From Pelagibius sp. (GTDB lineage Bacteria; Pseudomonadota; Alphaproteobacteria; Kiloniellales; Kiloniellaceae), in the NCBI RefSeq assembly GCF_028281305.1, contig NZ_JANQKD010000109.1:1-48906 (forward strand): DNA of 48,906 nucleotides. Direction: 5' to 3'. Under the pieces are notes generated by a model. That model saw only the letters and a program-made list of their open reading frames with translations, made no database searches and had not been told where the DNA came from. The position numbers and the translations under genes are program-made. Of this stretch, positions 23,487 to 32,824 are shown one piece after another; positions within the stretch are counted from its first letter, which is position 1; each line of letters starts with the position of its first letter.

Positions 23487-25565
23487 ATGCCCCTTGACGC
23501 CTCCCAAGCGCCGCAGATCTTCCACTCCACCTGCCCGCACGACTGCCCCAGCGTCTGCGCCCTTGAGGTGGAGAAGCTTTCCGACACCCAGATCGGCAAG
23601 GTGCGCGGGGCCCGCGGCAACGACTACACCGCCGGCGTCGTCTGCGCCAAGGTGGCGCGCTATGCCGAGCGGGTGCACCACCCGGACCGGCTGACCCAGC
23701 CGCTGCGGCGGGTCGGCCCCAAGGGGGAGGGGATATCGGCCTTCGAGCCGATCTCCTGGGAGGCGGCGCTGGACACCGTGGCCGAGGGTCTGCTGAAGGC
23801 CGAGCAGCGTCACGGCAGCGAGGCGGTCTGGCCGTATTACTATGCCGGGACCATGGGGCTGGTGCAGCGCGACGGCATCGAGCGGTTGCGCCACGCCAAG
23901 CGCTACTCGGGTCAGCACTCGACCATCTGCACCAAGCTGGTGGCCACCGGCTGGAATGCAGCCTGCGGCGTCAGACGCGGCGTGGATGCGCGCGAGATGA
24001 CCGAGTCCGACCTGATCGTCGTCTGGGGCGGCAATCCGGTCAGCACCCAGGTGAACGTGATGACCCACATCGCCCGAGCCCGCAAGGCACGGGGGGCGAA
24101 GCTGGTCGTCGTGGATCCCTACCACACCGGGACGGCCGAGCAGGCGGACCTGCATCTGGCGCTGAAGCCCGGGACCGACGGGGCGCTGGCTGCGGCGGTG
24201 ATCTCCGTGCTGCTGACCGAGGGGTACACCGACCGGGCCTATATGGCAGCCTACAGCGACTGGGATGCCGAGCTTGAGGCTCACTTTGCGGCCTGCACGC
24301 CGGACTGGGCGGCCGGGATCACCGGCCTGTCGGCGCAGCAGATCCGGGACTTCGCCCGTCTCTACGGTGCCACCAAGCGCAGCTACATCCGCGTCGGCTA
24401 TGGGTTCTCGCGCGCCCGCAACGGCGCAAGCAGTGTCCATGCTGTCGCCTGCCTGCCGACGGTGACCGGGGCCTGGCAGCACCGGGGCGGCGGGGCCATG
24501 CAGGGGCAGTCCAGCATTTATGGCCTCGACGCGACCCTGATCGAGGGCCTGGACGTCCGCGACGGGAGTATCCGTATGCTCGACCAGTCGCGCATCGGGC
24601 CGATCCTGACCGGCGACCGGCGCGACCTGGGTGATGGGCCGCCGGTGACCGCGCTGTTCATCCAGAACACCAATCCCATGGTGGTCTGCCCGGAAAGCGG
24701 CAAGGTCGCGCAGGGCTTCGCCCGCGACGATCTTTTCACCTGCGTGCACGAGCAGTTCATGACCGAAACGGCGGCCATGGCCGATGTCGTGCTGCCGGCC
24801 ACGACCTTTCTGGAACACGATGACGTCTATGTCGCCAGCGCCCACACCTACCTGCAGGTCACCAAGTCGGTGATCGAGCCGTTGGCCGCCTGCCGCAGCA
24901 ATCATGAGGTGATCTGCGCCCTGGCCAGGCGCCTGGGGGCCGAACACCGCGGTTTCACGCTCAGCGCCTGGGAACTCATCGACGAGATGCTGAAAACCTC
25001 CGGTCTGCCGGATGCCGAGACCATACATGCCGCCCACTGGCATGACTGCACCCTGTCTTACGAGGAGATGCACTTTCTGAACGGCTTCGGCCACGAAGAC
25101 CGGCGCTTCCATTTCAAGGCCGACTGGGCGGCCTACGGTCCCGACTTCGCCGCCATGCCGTCCATGCCGGGCCACAGCGAGGCCTATGATCGGGCGACGG
25201 CGCGGCATCCCTTTCGTCTGGTGGCGGCGCCGGCACGATCCTTCCTGAACACCAGCTTCACCGAGACCCCGGGCTCGCAGAAACGTGAAGACAGGCCGAC
25301 CATTCTGATCCATCCCGCGGCGGCAAAGGCCCTGGGCGTGGAGGACGGCGGGCGCCTGAGGATCGGTAACGATCTGGGGTCCCTGGTGATCGCGGTTGAG
25401 CTTTTCGACGGCCTGCAGCCCGATGTGGTTGTGGTGGAGAGTATCTGGCCGAACAGCGCCTTCGAGGAGGGGAAGGGGATCAACCTGCTGATTTCCGCCG
25501 ATCCCGGCCCGCCCGCGGGGGGCGCTGTCTTCCATGACACGGCTGTCTGGCTGAAACCCGCCTAG
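23487..25565 (+). CDS. Molybdopterin oxidoreductase (DMSO reductase family), cytoplasmic
   Basis: A 692-aa catalytic subunit. The N-terminal cysteines CPHDCPSVC...VVCAKV bind a 4Fe-4S cluster; the remainder covers the Mo-bis-MGD domains (DLIVVWGGNPVSTQVN, LFIQNTNPMVVCPE, ETAAMADVVLPATTFLEHDD) and the C-terminal molydopterin-binding barrel (FLNTSFTETPGSQKRE, IHPAAAKALGVEDGG). There is no twin-arginine signal, so it should stay in the cytoplasm. No electron-transfer or membrane subunit gene is adjacent, so the donor or acceptor and the substrate are unknown. It is similar to the orphan formate dehydrogenase-like group of this superfamily. Confidence 0.92.
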   Translation: MPLDASQAPQIFHSTCPHDCPSVCALEVEKLSDTQIGKVRGARGNDYTAGVVCAKVARYAERVHHPDRLTQPLRRVGPKGEGISAFEPISWEAALDTVAEGLLKAEQRHGSEAVWPYYYAGTMGLVQRDGIERLRHAKRYSGQHSTICTKLVATGWNAACGVRRGVDAREMTESDLIVVWGGNPVSTQVNVMTHIARARKARGAKLVVVDPYHTGTAEQADLHLALKPGTDGALAAAVISVLLTEGYTDRAYMAAYSDWDAELEAHFAACTPDWAAGITGLSAQQIRDFARLYGATKRSYIRVGYGFSRARNGASSVHAVACLPTVTGAWQHRGGGAMQGQSSIYGLDATLIEGLDVRDGSIRMLDQSRIGPILTGDRRDLGDGPPVTALFIQNTNPMVVCPESGKVAQGFARDDLFTCVHEQFMTETAAMADVVLPATTFLEHDDVYVASAHTYLQVTKSVIEPLAACRSNHEVICALARRLGAEHRGFTLSAWELIDEMLKTSGLPDAETIHAAHWHDCTLSYEEMHFLNGFGHEDRRFHFKADWAAYGPDFAAMPSMPGHSEAYDRATARHPFRLVAAPARSFLNTSFTETPGSQKREDRPTILIHPAAAKALGVEDGGRLRIGNDLGSLVIAVELFDGLQPDVVVVESIWPNSAFEEGKGINLLISADPGPPAGGAVFHDTAVWLKPA

Positions 25566-25580
25566 ATCGGGGCTTTCGAA

Positions 25581-25600
25581 GCGGGCATTGAATTGCCCGC
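25581..25600 (+). terminator. Small hairpin after the molybdopterin oxidoreductase gene
   Basis: A perfect seven-base stem GCGGGCA / TGCCCGC with a six-base loop starts 16 bases after the stop codon. No T-run follows, so it may be only a transcript-end or processing structure. Confidence 0.3.
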
Positions 25601-25716
25601 CCAGGCGGGACAGGATATTGCCCGGATTGGCAAAATCTCTGCGCGACACTAGGTAAGAATGGCGGGTTCGGCTGCTTCGGCCCCCGCGAGGCCGGTTCAA
25701 GAAGCGCCGAGGAAGA

Positions 25717-26418
25717 ATGGCAAAGGACCCAAAACTGCCGAAGGTATCGACTGGGTCGGAGGTCGATGCCTTTCTGCGCAAGGTCGCGACGACCCCGCCC
25801 CCCAGCTCTGAGGCGCGCGGGCGGCTGATTTTTGCCATGGACGCCACCGCCAGCCGGGAGCCCACCTGGGATCAGGCCTCTCATCTGCAGGCCGAGATGT
25901 TCAAGGAGACCGAGACTTTGGGCGGTCTCGAGGTGCAGTTGATCTATTACCGCGGTTTCGGCGAATGCAAGGCCAGCCCCTGGGTCGGCCGCTCTTCGGA
26001 GCTGCTGCGCTTCATGACCAGCGTGTTCTGTCTGGCCGGGCGCACCCAGATCGGCAAGGTGCTGCAGCGGGCGGTCAAGGAGACCAAGACCAAGAAGGTC
26101 TCGGCCCTGGTTTTCGTCGGCGATGCGATGGAGGAGGACATAGACCACCTCGGTCACCTGGCCGGCGAGCTCGGTTTGCTGGGCGTGCCCTGCTTCATGT
26201 TTCACGAAGGCAGCGACCCGGTCTCCCGCAAGGCCTTTCAGCAGATTGCCCGCCTGAGCGGCGGCGCCTTTTGCACTTTCGATGCGCGCAGCGCCAAGCA
26301 GCTCCGCGAACTGCTCTCCGCGGTGGCTGTCTTCGCCGCCGGCGGCCGCCGCGCCCTGGCCGACTACAGCCGCAAGGCCGGCGGCCTGGTTCCGCAGTTG
26401 ACGCATCAGATCAAGTAG
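25717..26418 (+). CDS. VWA-domain protein, co-encoded with a membrane J-domain protein
   Basis: A 233-aa cytoplasmic protein with a von Willebrand A-like fold. Residues 36-46 (RLIFAMDATAS) carry the metal-site pattern DxTxS at Asp42, Thr44 and Ser46; later strands are VQLIYYRGF, VSALVFVGDAMEED and GVPCFMFHEG. GAGGAAGA lies directly ahead of the ATG. The J-domain gene begins 12 bases after its stop, so they form one unit. The partnership suggests an adaptor or assembly function together with a chaperone, but no specific role is known to me. Confidence 0.82.
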   Translation: MAKDPKLPKVSTGSEVDAFLRKVATTPPPSSEARGRLIFAMDATASREPTWDQASHLQAEMFKETETLGGLEVQLIYYRGFGECKASPWVGRSSELLRFMTSVFCLAGRTQIGKVLQRAVKETKTKKVSALVFVGDAMEEDIDHLGHLAGELGLLGVPCFMFHEGSDPVSRKAFQQIARLSGGAFCTFDARSAKQLRELLSAVAVFAAGGRRALADYSRKAGGLVPQLTHQIK

Positions 26419-26430
26419 CGGTTTTCGTCC

Positions 26431-27159
26431 ATGCCGTATTTTCTCCTCGGGATCGCTCTTCTGGTCGGCGCATTGTTCTTTGCGCGCTGGTTCGTCGACG
26501 CCGAGCCGCGGCGCATAGCCACGGTTGCGAAGATCGCCGGCGGGACCTTCCTTGGCGGGCTCGCGCTGTTGCTGGTGATCAGCGGACGCATCTCCCTCTT
26601 GATGATGCTGCTCGTGGCCCTGGTATTCATGCGCCGGGTGCTGAAGGCGGCCCGGCAGCAGGCACAGGCGATGCATGGGCCAAGCCCGGGTCAGGCTTCC
26701 GAGGTGCGCACCCGCTTTCTGCACATGGCCCTGGATCACGACACCGGGCGCATGGACGGCGAGATCCTGGATGGCCGCTTCATGGGCATGTGGCTTTCCC
26801 AGCTTTCCCTGGCGGATCTCTTGAAGCTGCTTGAGGACTATCGCCTGGAGGACGAGGAATCCGCATCGGTGCTGGAGGCCTTTATCGACCGCAATCACCA
26901 GGACGATTGGCGCGCCCAAGGCGGGTCGGGCAGTGGCGCCGGCGGTGGAGGGGACCAACACCACGCCGGGGCAGGCGCCAACGGGCCGATGAGCCGGGAA
27001 GAGGCCCTGGAGATCCTGGGACTGGAGGAGGGGGCGAGCCCGGTGCAGATCCGCGAGGCGCATCGCCGGCTGATGCAGAAAATCCACCCGGATCACGGCG
27101 GATCCAACTATCTTGCGGCGAAGCTGAACGAAGCGAAGGATTTGTTGCTAGGCACATGA
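26431..27159 (+). CDS. Membrane-anchored DnaJ-domain protein
   Basis: A 242-aa protein with two to three N-terminal hydrophobic segments (residues 3-17, 30-70), a helical middle ([20 protein letters not shown]), a Gly/His-rich linker (about 170-190) and a C-terminal J domain with HPD at residues 219-221. The layout (membrane segment first, J domain last) resembles Tim14/Pam18-like proteins, and the J domain would stimulate DnaK ATPase at the membrane surface. It follows the VWA gene by 12 bases and precedes the galU block. An alternative view as a TerB/DjlA-like protein is possible since the middle region resembles a small helical domain. Confidence 0.85.
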   Translation: MPYFLLGIALLVGALFFARWFVDAEPRRIATVAKIAGGTFLGGLALLLVISGRISLLMMLLVALVFMRRVLKAARQQAQAMHGPSPGQASEVRTRFLHMALDHDTGRMDGEILDGRFMGMWLSQLSLADLLKLLEDYRLEDEESASVLEAFIDRNHQDDWRAQGGSGSGAGGGGDQHHAGAGANGPMSREEALEILGLEEGASPVQIREAHRRLMQKIHPDHGGSNYLAAKLNEAKDLLLGT

Positions 27160-27280
27160 GCCGCGGGGGGCTCGGCCCGCTACCGCTCTCTCGGGGCCAA
27201 TTGTGTCACTTGTCGCCTGCTTGCCCCTGTGGCAATACAGCCGCGCCTTCACGACACCGACACGCGAGGTTTTCGTCCCG

Positions 27281-28162
27281 ATGCAAGGTCCCATTCGCAA
27301 GGCGGTTCTTCCCGTCGGCGGTCTCGGCACACGCTTTCTGCCTGCCACCAAGGCAATTCCCAAGGAGATGCTGCCGGTCGTCGACAAGCCGTTGATCCAG
27401 TACGGTGTCGAGGAGGCACGCGCTGCGGGGATCGAGGAGATCGTCTTCGTCACAAGCCGCGGCAAGGCTGCGATCGAAGACCACTTCGACCACCACTGGG
27501 AACTCATGGCCACCCTGGAGGCGCGCGGCAAGACGGCGGAATTGGAGCTTGCTCGCTCGATGATGGCGACCGCGGGCAAGATCAGCTACACGCGTCAGCC
27601 CGAGGCCCTGGGGCTGGGACACGCCGTATGGTGCGCCCGCGCGCTGGTGGGGCGCGAGCCCTTTGCCGTCATCCTGCCGGACGACCTGGTGCTGGGACAG
27701 CCCGGCTGCCTCAGCCAGCTGGTTGACGCCTACGAAAAGGTCGGCGGCAATCTGGTGGCGGTGGAAGACGTGCCGCGCGAACACACCAACCGCTACGGCA
27801 TCCTGGACGTCGTCTCTGACGACGGGCGCCTCGCCGAGGCCAAGGGCCTGGTCGAAAAGCCGCGGCCCGACGTGGCCCCCTCGACTCTCTCCATCATCGG
27901 CCGCTATATCCTGCAGCCCGAGGTGTTCGACGAGCTTGACCGGCAGGAGCGGGGGGCCGGCAACGAGATCCAGCTCACCGATGCCATGGCGCGGACAATC
28001 GGCCGGCAGCCCTTCCATGGGCTGCGCTTCGAAGGCCGGCGTTTCGACTGCGGCAACAAAGCGGGCTTCCTCGAAGCCAATTTCGCCTATGCTCTGGAGC
28101 GGGAGGACCTCGCCCCCGCAGCGCGGGAAATCCTCAGCCGTTACAGCGCCAAGGTATCCTGA
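27281..28162 (+). CDS. galU: UTP-glucose-1-phosphate uridylyltransferase
   Basis: A 293-aa enzyme making UDP-glucose from UTP and glucose-1-phosphate. The nucleotide-binding motif LPVGGLGTRFLPATKAIPKEM is at the very N-terminus, followed by VDKPLIQYGVEEA, and PEALGLGHAVWCAR and the PDDLVLG strand; YGILDVV and GNEIQLTDAM complete the family pattern. The start at 27281 was chosen because the catalytic motif begins eight residues in. It is first of three genes on one strand (galU, UDP-glucose dehydrogenase, PMM/PGM) that together supply UDP-glucose and UDP-glucuronate for polysaccharides. Confidence 0.96.
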   Translation: MQGPIRKAVLPVGGLGTRFLPATKAIPKEMLPVVDKPLIQYGVEEARAAGIEEIVFVTSRGKAAIEDHFDHHWELMATLEARGKTAELELARSMMATAGKISYTRQPEALGLGHAVWCARALVGREPFAVILPDDLVLGQPGCLSQLVDAYEKVGGNLVAVEDVPREHTNRYGILDVVSDDGRLAEAKGLVEKPRPDVAPSTLSIIGRYILQPEVFDELDRQERGAGNEIQLTDAMARTIGRQPFHGLRFEGRRFDCGNKAGFLEANFAYALEREDLAPAAREILSRYSAKVS

Positions 28163-28236
28163 CTTCCCTGGTCTGCTGACTGATCCACGGCGCCCGGCGG
28201 TTCTGCCGGTGCGCTGGTCCCAATGGAGGACGCAAG

Positions 28237-29565
28237 ATGCGTATTGCGATGGTCGGAACGGGCTATGTCGGCCTCGTTTCCGGCGCCTGTTTCTCGGAGT
28301 TCGGCACCGACGTCATCTGCGTCGACAAGGACGCGGACAAGATCGCACGGCTCGAAAAGGGCGAAATCCCGATCTTCGAGCCCGGTCTGGACGTTCTGGT
28401 GGCGAACAACCGCGCTGCGGGCCGGCTCAGCTTCACCACCGATCTCGCCGCTGCGGTCGGCGAGGCCGATGCGGTGTTCATCGCGGTGGGCACGCCCACG
28501 GGCCGAACCGGTGGCGAGGCGGACCTCTCCTACGTCTATGACGCGGCGCGCGAACTGGCCCCGCACCTGAAGGACTATACGGTCGTGGTCGACAAGTCGA
28601 CGGTGCCGGTCGGCACCGGGCGGCAGGTGCAGAAGATCATCGCCGAGACCAACCCAGAGGCAGACTTCGACGTCGCCTCCAACCCCGAGTTTCTGCGCGA
28701 AGGGGCGGCGATCAACGACTTCATGCGGCCGGACCGGGTGATCATCGGCGCCGAGAGCGACCGCGCGCAGGAGATCATGCGCGCGCTCTACCGCCCGCTC
28801 TACCTGATCGAAACGCCGATCCTCTTCACCACGCTGGAAACGGCCGAGCTGACCAAGTATGCCGGGAATGCCTTTCTGGCCACCAAGATCACCTTCATCA
28901 ACGAGATTGCCGACCTCTGCGAGAAGGTCGGCGCCAATGTGCACGATGTTGCGCGCGGCATCGGGCTGGACGGGCGGATCGGGCGCAAGTTTCTGCATCC
29001 CGGGCCCGGCTACGGCGGCTCGTGCTTTCCGAAGGACACCGTCGCCCTGGTCCACACCGCGCAGAAGGCGGGCTCGCCGGTGCGCATCGTGGAGACCGTG
29101 GCCGACATCAACGACCGCCGGAAAAAGGCCATGGCCGAGCGCGTCATCGATGCCTGCGGCGGCTCCGTGGCGGGCAAAACGATTGCCGTCCTGGGCCTCA
29201 CCTTCAAGCCCAACACCGATGACATGCGCGAGGCGCCCAGCCTGGAGATCGTTCCGGCGCTGCAGGGCGCCGGCGCGACCGTCCGTGCCTTCGACCCGGA
29301 GGGTATGGAACAGGCAAGCCCCCTTCTGCCGGAGGTGCAGTGGTGTCAGAATGCCTATGAGGCGATGGCCAGTGCCGATGCCGTGGTCATCGTCACCGAA
29401 TGGAACGAGTTCCGGGCGCTGGACCTGGAGCGGGTGAAGGCGGCGTTGAAGTCACCGATCATGATCGATCTGCGCAACATCTATAACCCCGGCGACATGG
29501 TTGCGGCGGGCTTCCACTACACCTCCGTCGGCCGGCCCCTGAGCGCGCTCGGCCTGGAGGGATAA
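28237..29565 (+). CDS. UDP-glucose 6-dehydrogenase
   Basis: A 442-aa NAD-dependent enzyme that oxidises UDP-glucose to UDP-glucuronate in two steps. The Rossmann start is MRIAMVGTGYVGLVSGACF. Catalytic Cys263 sits in PGYGGSCFPKDTVAL. KSTVPVGTG and the C-terminal GLTFKPNTDDMREAPS are family signatures. Length is typical. GGAGGACG lies ahead of the ATG. It follows galU by 74 bases and uses its product; the phosphomannomutase/phosphoglucomutase gene follows by 47 bases. Confidence 0.97.
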   Translation: MRIAMVGTGYVGLVSGACFSEFGTDVICVDKDADKIARLEKGEIPIFEPGLDVLVANNRAAGRLSFTTDLAAAVGEADAVFIAVGTPTGRTGGEADLSYVYDAARELAPHLKDYTVVVDKSTVPVGTGRQVQKIIAETNPEADFDVASNPEFLREGAAINDFMRPDRVIIGAESDRAQEIMRALYRPLYLIETPILFTTLETAELTKYAGNAFLATKITFINEIADLCEKVGANVHDVARGIGLDGRIGRKFLHPGPGYGGSCFPKDTVALVHTAQKAGSPVRIVETVADINDRRKKAMAERVIDACGGSVAGKTIAVLGLTFKPNTDDMREAPSLEIVPALQGAGATVRAFDPEGMEQASPLLPEVQWCQNAYEAMASADAVVIVTEWNEFRALDLERVKAALKSPIMIDLRNIYNPGDMVAAGFHYTSVGRPLSALGLEG

Positions 29566-29612
29566 GAGGCTCGCTTGGGAAAAGCGAACGGACGGGTAAA
29601 GGAGCTGGACGG

Positions 29613-31022
29613 ATGACGGAAGCCACTTCGACACAGCTGGCGGCGGACCGCCACGACTTCGATCCCACCATCCTGCGCGAGTACGATGTGCGTGGGGTCG
29701 TCGGCCAGACGCTCTTCGCCGCCGATGCCTATGCCCTGGGCCGCGCCTTCGGCAGCGTCGCGCGGCGCCGCGGCGCAACCGCGATCGCCGTCGGCTATGA
29801 CGGGCGCCACTCTTCCCCGGACCTGGCCGAGGCACTGATCCGGGGGCTCAGCGACTGCGGCCTGCATGTGGTCAATGTCGGCCGTGGCCCGACCCCGATG
29901 CTGTACTTTGCCGCCTACACCCTTGAGGTCCAGGGCGGTGTGATGATCACCGGCTCCCACAACCCGCCGGACTACAACGGCTTCAAGCTGCTGCTCGACA
30001 AGGCCTCCTTCTTCGGGGCGGACATCCAGGACCTTGGCCGTCTGGCCGCCGCCGGCGACTACGAGAGCGGCAGCGGCAGTGTCGAGGAGCGCTCGGTCTT
30101 CGATGCCTACGTCGACCGCCTGGTCCAGGACTTTGAAGGCGACGGCGGCCTCAAGGTTGCCTGGGATGCCGGCAACGGCGCCATGGGCGAGGCCATGGCA
30201 GCGGTCATCGCAAGGCTGCCGGGCGAGCATATTCTGTTGAACGAGACCATCGACGGCACCTTTCCGGCCCACCATCCCGACCCGACGGTGGCGGAGAACC
30301 TGAAGCAACTGCAGGACGCCGTGCTCTCCCAAGGCTGCGACCTGGGTGTTGCCTTCGACGGCGACGGGGACCGGATCGGCATCATCGATTCCCAGGCGCG
30401 CATTCTCTGGGGCGATCAGATCATGCTCTATCTTGCGCGCGACATTCTGAAGCAGCACCCTGGGGCCACCATCATTGCCGATGTGAAGGCCAGTCAGATG
30501 CTGTTCGACGGCATTGCCGAGGCCGGGGGCGAGCCGCTGATGTGGCTGACCGGCCATTCGATCATCAAGGCCAAGATGAAAGAGGTGAATTCGCCCTTTG
30601 CCGGCGAGATGAGCGCCCACATCTTTTTCGCCGATCACTTCTATGGCTATGATGACGCGCTCTACGCGGCGATCCGTGTGCTATCGGTGATCAACAAGAG
30701 TGGCGAGAGCCTGGCCGATTTCCGCGATTCCCTGCCGCAGCTCTTCAACACACCGGAAGTACGCTTTCCCTGCCCGGAGGACCGCAAGAAGGCGGTGATC
30801 GAGGAGGTCAAGGAGCGCCTGCGCGCCGAAGGCGCCGAGGTGAACGATATCGACGGCGTGAGGGTGCGCGAGGGCGGCGGCTGGTGGCTGTTGCGTGCCT
30901 CCAACACCCAGGATGTGCTGGTGGCGCGCTGCGAGGCCGGCGATCAGGCGAGCCTGGAACGGCTCACTGCGCGTGTGCGCTCCGAGCTGAAGGCCAGCGG
31001 GCTGGAACCGCCGGCTTTCTGA
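29613..31022 (+). CDS. Phosphomannomutase/phosphoglucomutase
   Basis: A 469-aa alpha-D-phosphohexomutase (AlgC/ManB type). The phosphoserine is Ser115 in ITGSHNPPDYNG; the magnesium site is D249-G-D-G-D253-R (FDGDGDR); sugar-binding GEMSAHIFF and the C-terminal phosphate-binding REGGGWWLLRASNTQ are present. It would supply glucose-1-phosphate for the upstream galU product and/or mannose-1-phosphate. AAAGGAGC precedes the ATG. Last gene of the block, convergent with the D,D-carboxypeptidase gene. Confidence 0.95.
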   Translation: MTEATSTQLAADRHDFDPTILREYDVRGVVGQTLFAADAYALGRAFGSVARRRGATAIAVGYDGRHSSPDLAEALIRGLSDCGLHVVNVGRGPTPMLYFAAYTLEVQGGVMITGSHNPPDYNGFKLLLDKASFFGADIQDLGRLAAAGDYESGSGSVEERSVFDAYVDRLVQDFEGDGGLKVAWDAGNGAMGEAMAAVIARLPGEHILLNETIDGTFPAHHPDPTVAENLKQLQDAVLSQGCDLGVAFDGDGDRIGIIDSQARILWGDQIMLYLARDILKQHPGATIIADVKASQMLFDGIAEAGGEPLMWLTGHSIIKAKMKEVNSPFAGEMSAHIFFADHFYGYDDALYAAIRVLSVINKSGESLADFRDSLPQLFNTPEVRFPCPEDRKKAVIEEVKERLRAEGAEVNDIDGVRVREGGGWWLLRASNTQDVLVARCEAGDQASLERLTARVRSELKASGLEPPAF

Positions 31023-31083
31023 ACGCGATCTAAAGGGGGAAGGGCCGGCTCGCCGTTCCGGTGCCCGGCCTCGGTGCGAGCCC

Positions 31084-32454
31084 TCAGTTCGATCCCTGGG
31101 CTTCGGGCTGCACCAGAACGCAGCCGATGTCGATGGCCTTCAAGGCGGCACAGGCATCGCGGGCCTGTTTTTCGTAAAGGCCGGTGAGCTGGGAGCGGTA
31201 GATGGTGCCGAGGCTCGTTGAATCAACGCGCCGCACCGCCACCTTGGCGCCCCGCAGCGGCACCGGCGCTTCCGCCAGTGCAGATCTGGCGCTGCTGTGG
31301 GCGGCGCTGAAGCGGCTGAACGCGCCGACCTGCACGCCCCAATCGTTGGTGAGCGTCTCGCCGCCCTGAATGGGCGTCTCCAGGCCGTCGACAGCGGCGA
31401 CCTGGGAGGAGGGCATCAGCGGCTTGACCGGCCGAACCTGCTTTGGCAGGGCGGCTGCCGTTTCGATCGCCTTGGGTTCTGTCTGGGGCGTCTCCGCCTT
31501 GGGCGCCTCGGCCACCGTCAGGTCTACGGGTTGCCCAGTGGATTGTTGCGGGGCGGCCGGCTGCACTGCCGCTATCTGCAAGGTCACCGCGGGGGCCTGG
31601 AAGGGGTTACGGCCCGGCACCTGCGGGATCTTCTTGACGCCCTGGGAGGCGATTTTCTTGAAACCGCGGTCCAGCAGCTTGACCATATGCCGGTCACGCG
31701 ACTTCGAGGTCTTGCCGCCGAAGACGACGGCGATGATCCGCCGGTTCTCACGCTCAACCGAAGAGACGAGATTGAAGCCCGAGGCCCGGATGTAGCCGGT
31801 CTTGATGCCGTCGGTGCCCTTGTAGGATCTCAGCAGCTTGTTGTGGCTACGGTAGGTCCGGCCCTTGTAGGTGAACTTCGAGACCGCAAAAAACTGGTAG
31901 TGCTGCGGGAAGTCGGTCATCAGCGCCTTGGCAAGGCGCGACATGTCCCGGGCCGTGCTCTTCTGTCCGCGGTTCGGCAGCCCCGAGGCGTTGCGGAAGG
32001 TCGTGCGGCTCATGCCCAGGGCGCGGGCCCGCTTCGTCATCACCTGGGCGAAGGTGGTTTCCTTGCCTGCCAGCGCCTCGGCGACGACAACCGCGACGTC
32101 ATTCGCGGACTTGGTCACCAGCGCCAGGATCGCGTTGCGCACGCTGATCGTCTCGCCCCGCTTCAGTCCGATCTTGGAGGGCGGCATGCCGGCAGCCCGC
32201 TTGGAAACCGCGAGCTGCTGGTCCAGCGTCAACTTGCCCTTCTCCAAGGCGTCGAACACCATGTAGAGAGTCATCATTTTGGTGAGCGAGGCGGGATAGT
32301 TCCGCGTGTCCGCATTCACCGCGTGCAACACCTGTCCCGTATCGGCATCGACGACGATGGAAGCGTAGCGCGCCTGCGCGCTTTCGCTCGACAGACCTGC
32401 CCAAACGGCCGTCACCAATAACGCAAAGAAAGCGAAAGCAAACTTTCGAAACAT
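31084..32454 (-). CDS. D-alanyl-D-alanine carboxypeptidase with C-terminal SPOR domain (DacF/PBP5-like)
   Basis: A 456-aa exported peptidase that trims the terminal D-Ala of peptidoglycan. A signal peptide with likely cleavage after SAQA is followed by the three penicillin-binding motifs: S56-L-T-K59, S116-A-N118 and K218-T-G220. A Pro/Ala/Glu-rich linker (about 290-365) leads to a C-terminal SPOR domain (DWGVQVGAFSRFSAAHSSA ... CAALKAIDIGCVLVQ), which binds denuded glycans and recruits proteins to the division site. This architecture is common in alphaproteobacteria. There is no membrane-binding amphipathic tail, its place being taken by SPOR. Confidence 0.95.
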   Translation of the reverse strand: MFRKFAFAFFALLVTAVWAGLSSESAQARYASIVVDADTGQVLHAVNADTRNYPASLTKMMTLYMVFDALEKGKLTLDQQLAVSKRAAGMPPSKIGLKRGETISVRNAILALVTKSANDVAVVVAEALAGKETTFAQVMTKRARALGMSRTTFRNASGLPNRGQKSTARDMSRLAKALMTDFPQHYQFFAVSKFTYKGRTYRSHNKLLRSYKGTDGIKTGYIRASGFNLVSSVERENRRIIAVVFGGKTSKSRDRHMVKLLDRGFKKIASQGVKKIPQVPGRNPFQAPAVTLQIAAVQPAAPQQSTGQPVDLTVAEAPKAETPQTEPKAIETAAALPKQVRPVKPLMPSSQVAAVDGLETPIQGGETLTNDWGVQVGAFSRFSAAHSSARSALAEAPVPLRGAKVAVRRVDSTSLGTIYRSQLTGLYEKQARDACAALKAIDIGCVLVQPEAQGSN

Positions 32455-32824
32455 CGGGACTCGCTTTTAGTTTCGGCGCCTTGCGGTGCGACGCAAAGGT
32501 TTCTCTGTCAAAAGATCCGGAAACCCCCTGAAAACCCCATCGATTCTAAGGCATTCCGCGAATCCCTGTCCAGTCTAATGGGGCAGCAATTACAAGTTGG
32601 TTAAAATACACTCAATACAGAGGCTTGGCCGGAGGCTCGGCAAGACGGCGTCATCGCCTGGACAATTTCCGGACCGCCGTTTACCAAACATTCCGCGCCG
32701 CGCCGCGCCGGGTCAGTGCAGCCAATCCGTGGGGCGAAGGGCGCGCCTCTGACCGCGGTGCCGAGCGATGCGCAAGGCCCGGCCGAGCAGTGCAAGAGGT
32801 ACAGGCGCAAAGGAGGTAGGTGCC
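32455..32824. promoter_or_regulatory. Divergent intergenic region with a candidate sigma70 promoter for the carboxypeptidase
   Basis: 370 bases, AT-richer in 32485-32625. On the minus strand TTGAGT (32615-32610) and TAATTG (32592-32587) are separated by exactly 17 bases, a plausible -35/-10 pair about 130 bases upstream of the carboxypeptidase start. For the plus-strand lipoprotein an excellent Shine-Dalgarno AAAGGAGGT lies at 32810-32818. No small gene is convincing in between. Confidence 0.45.
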
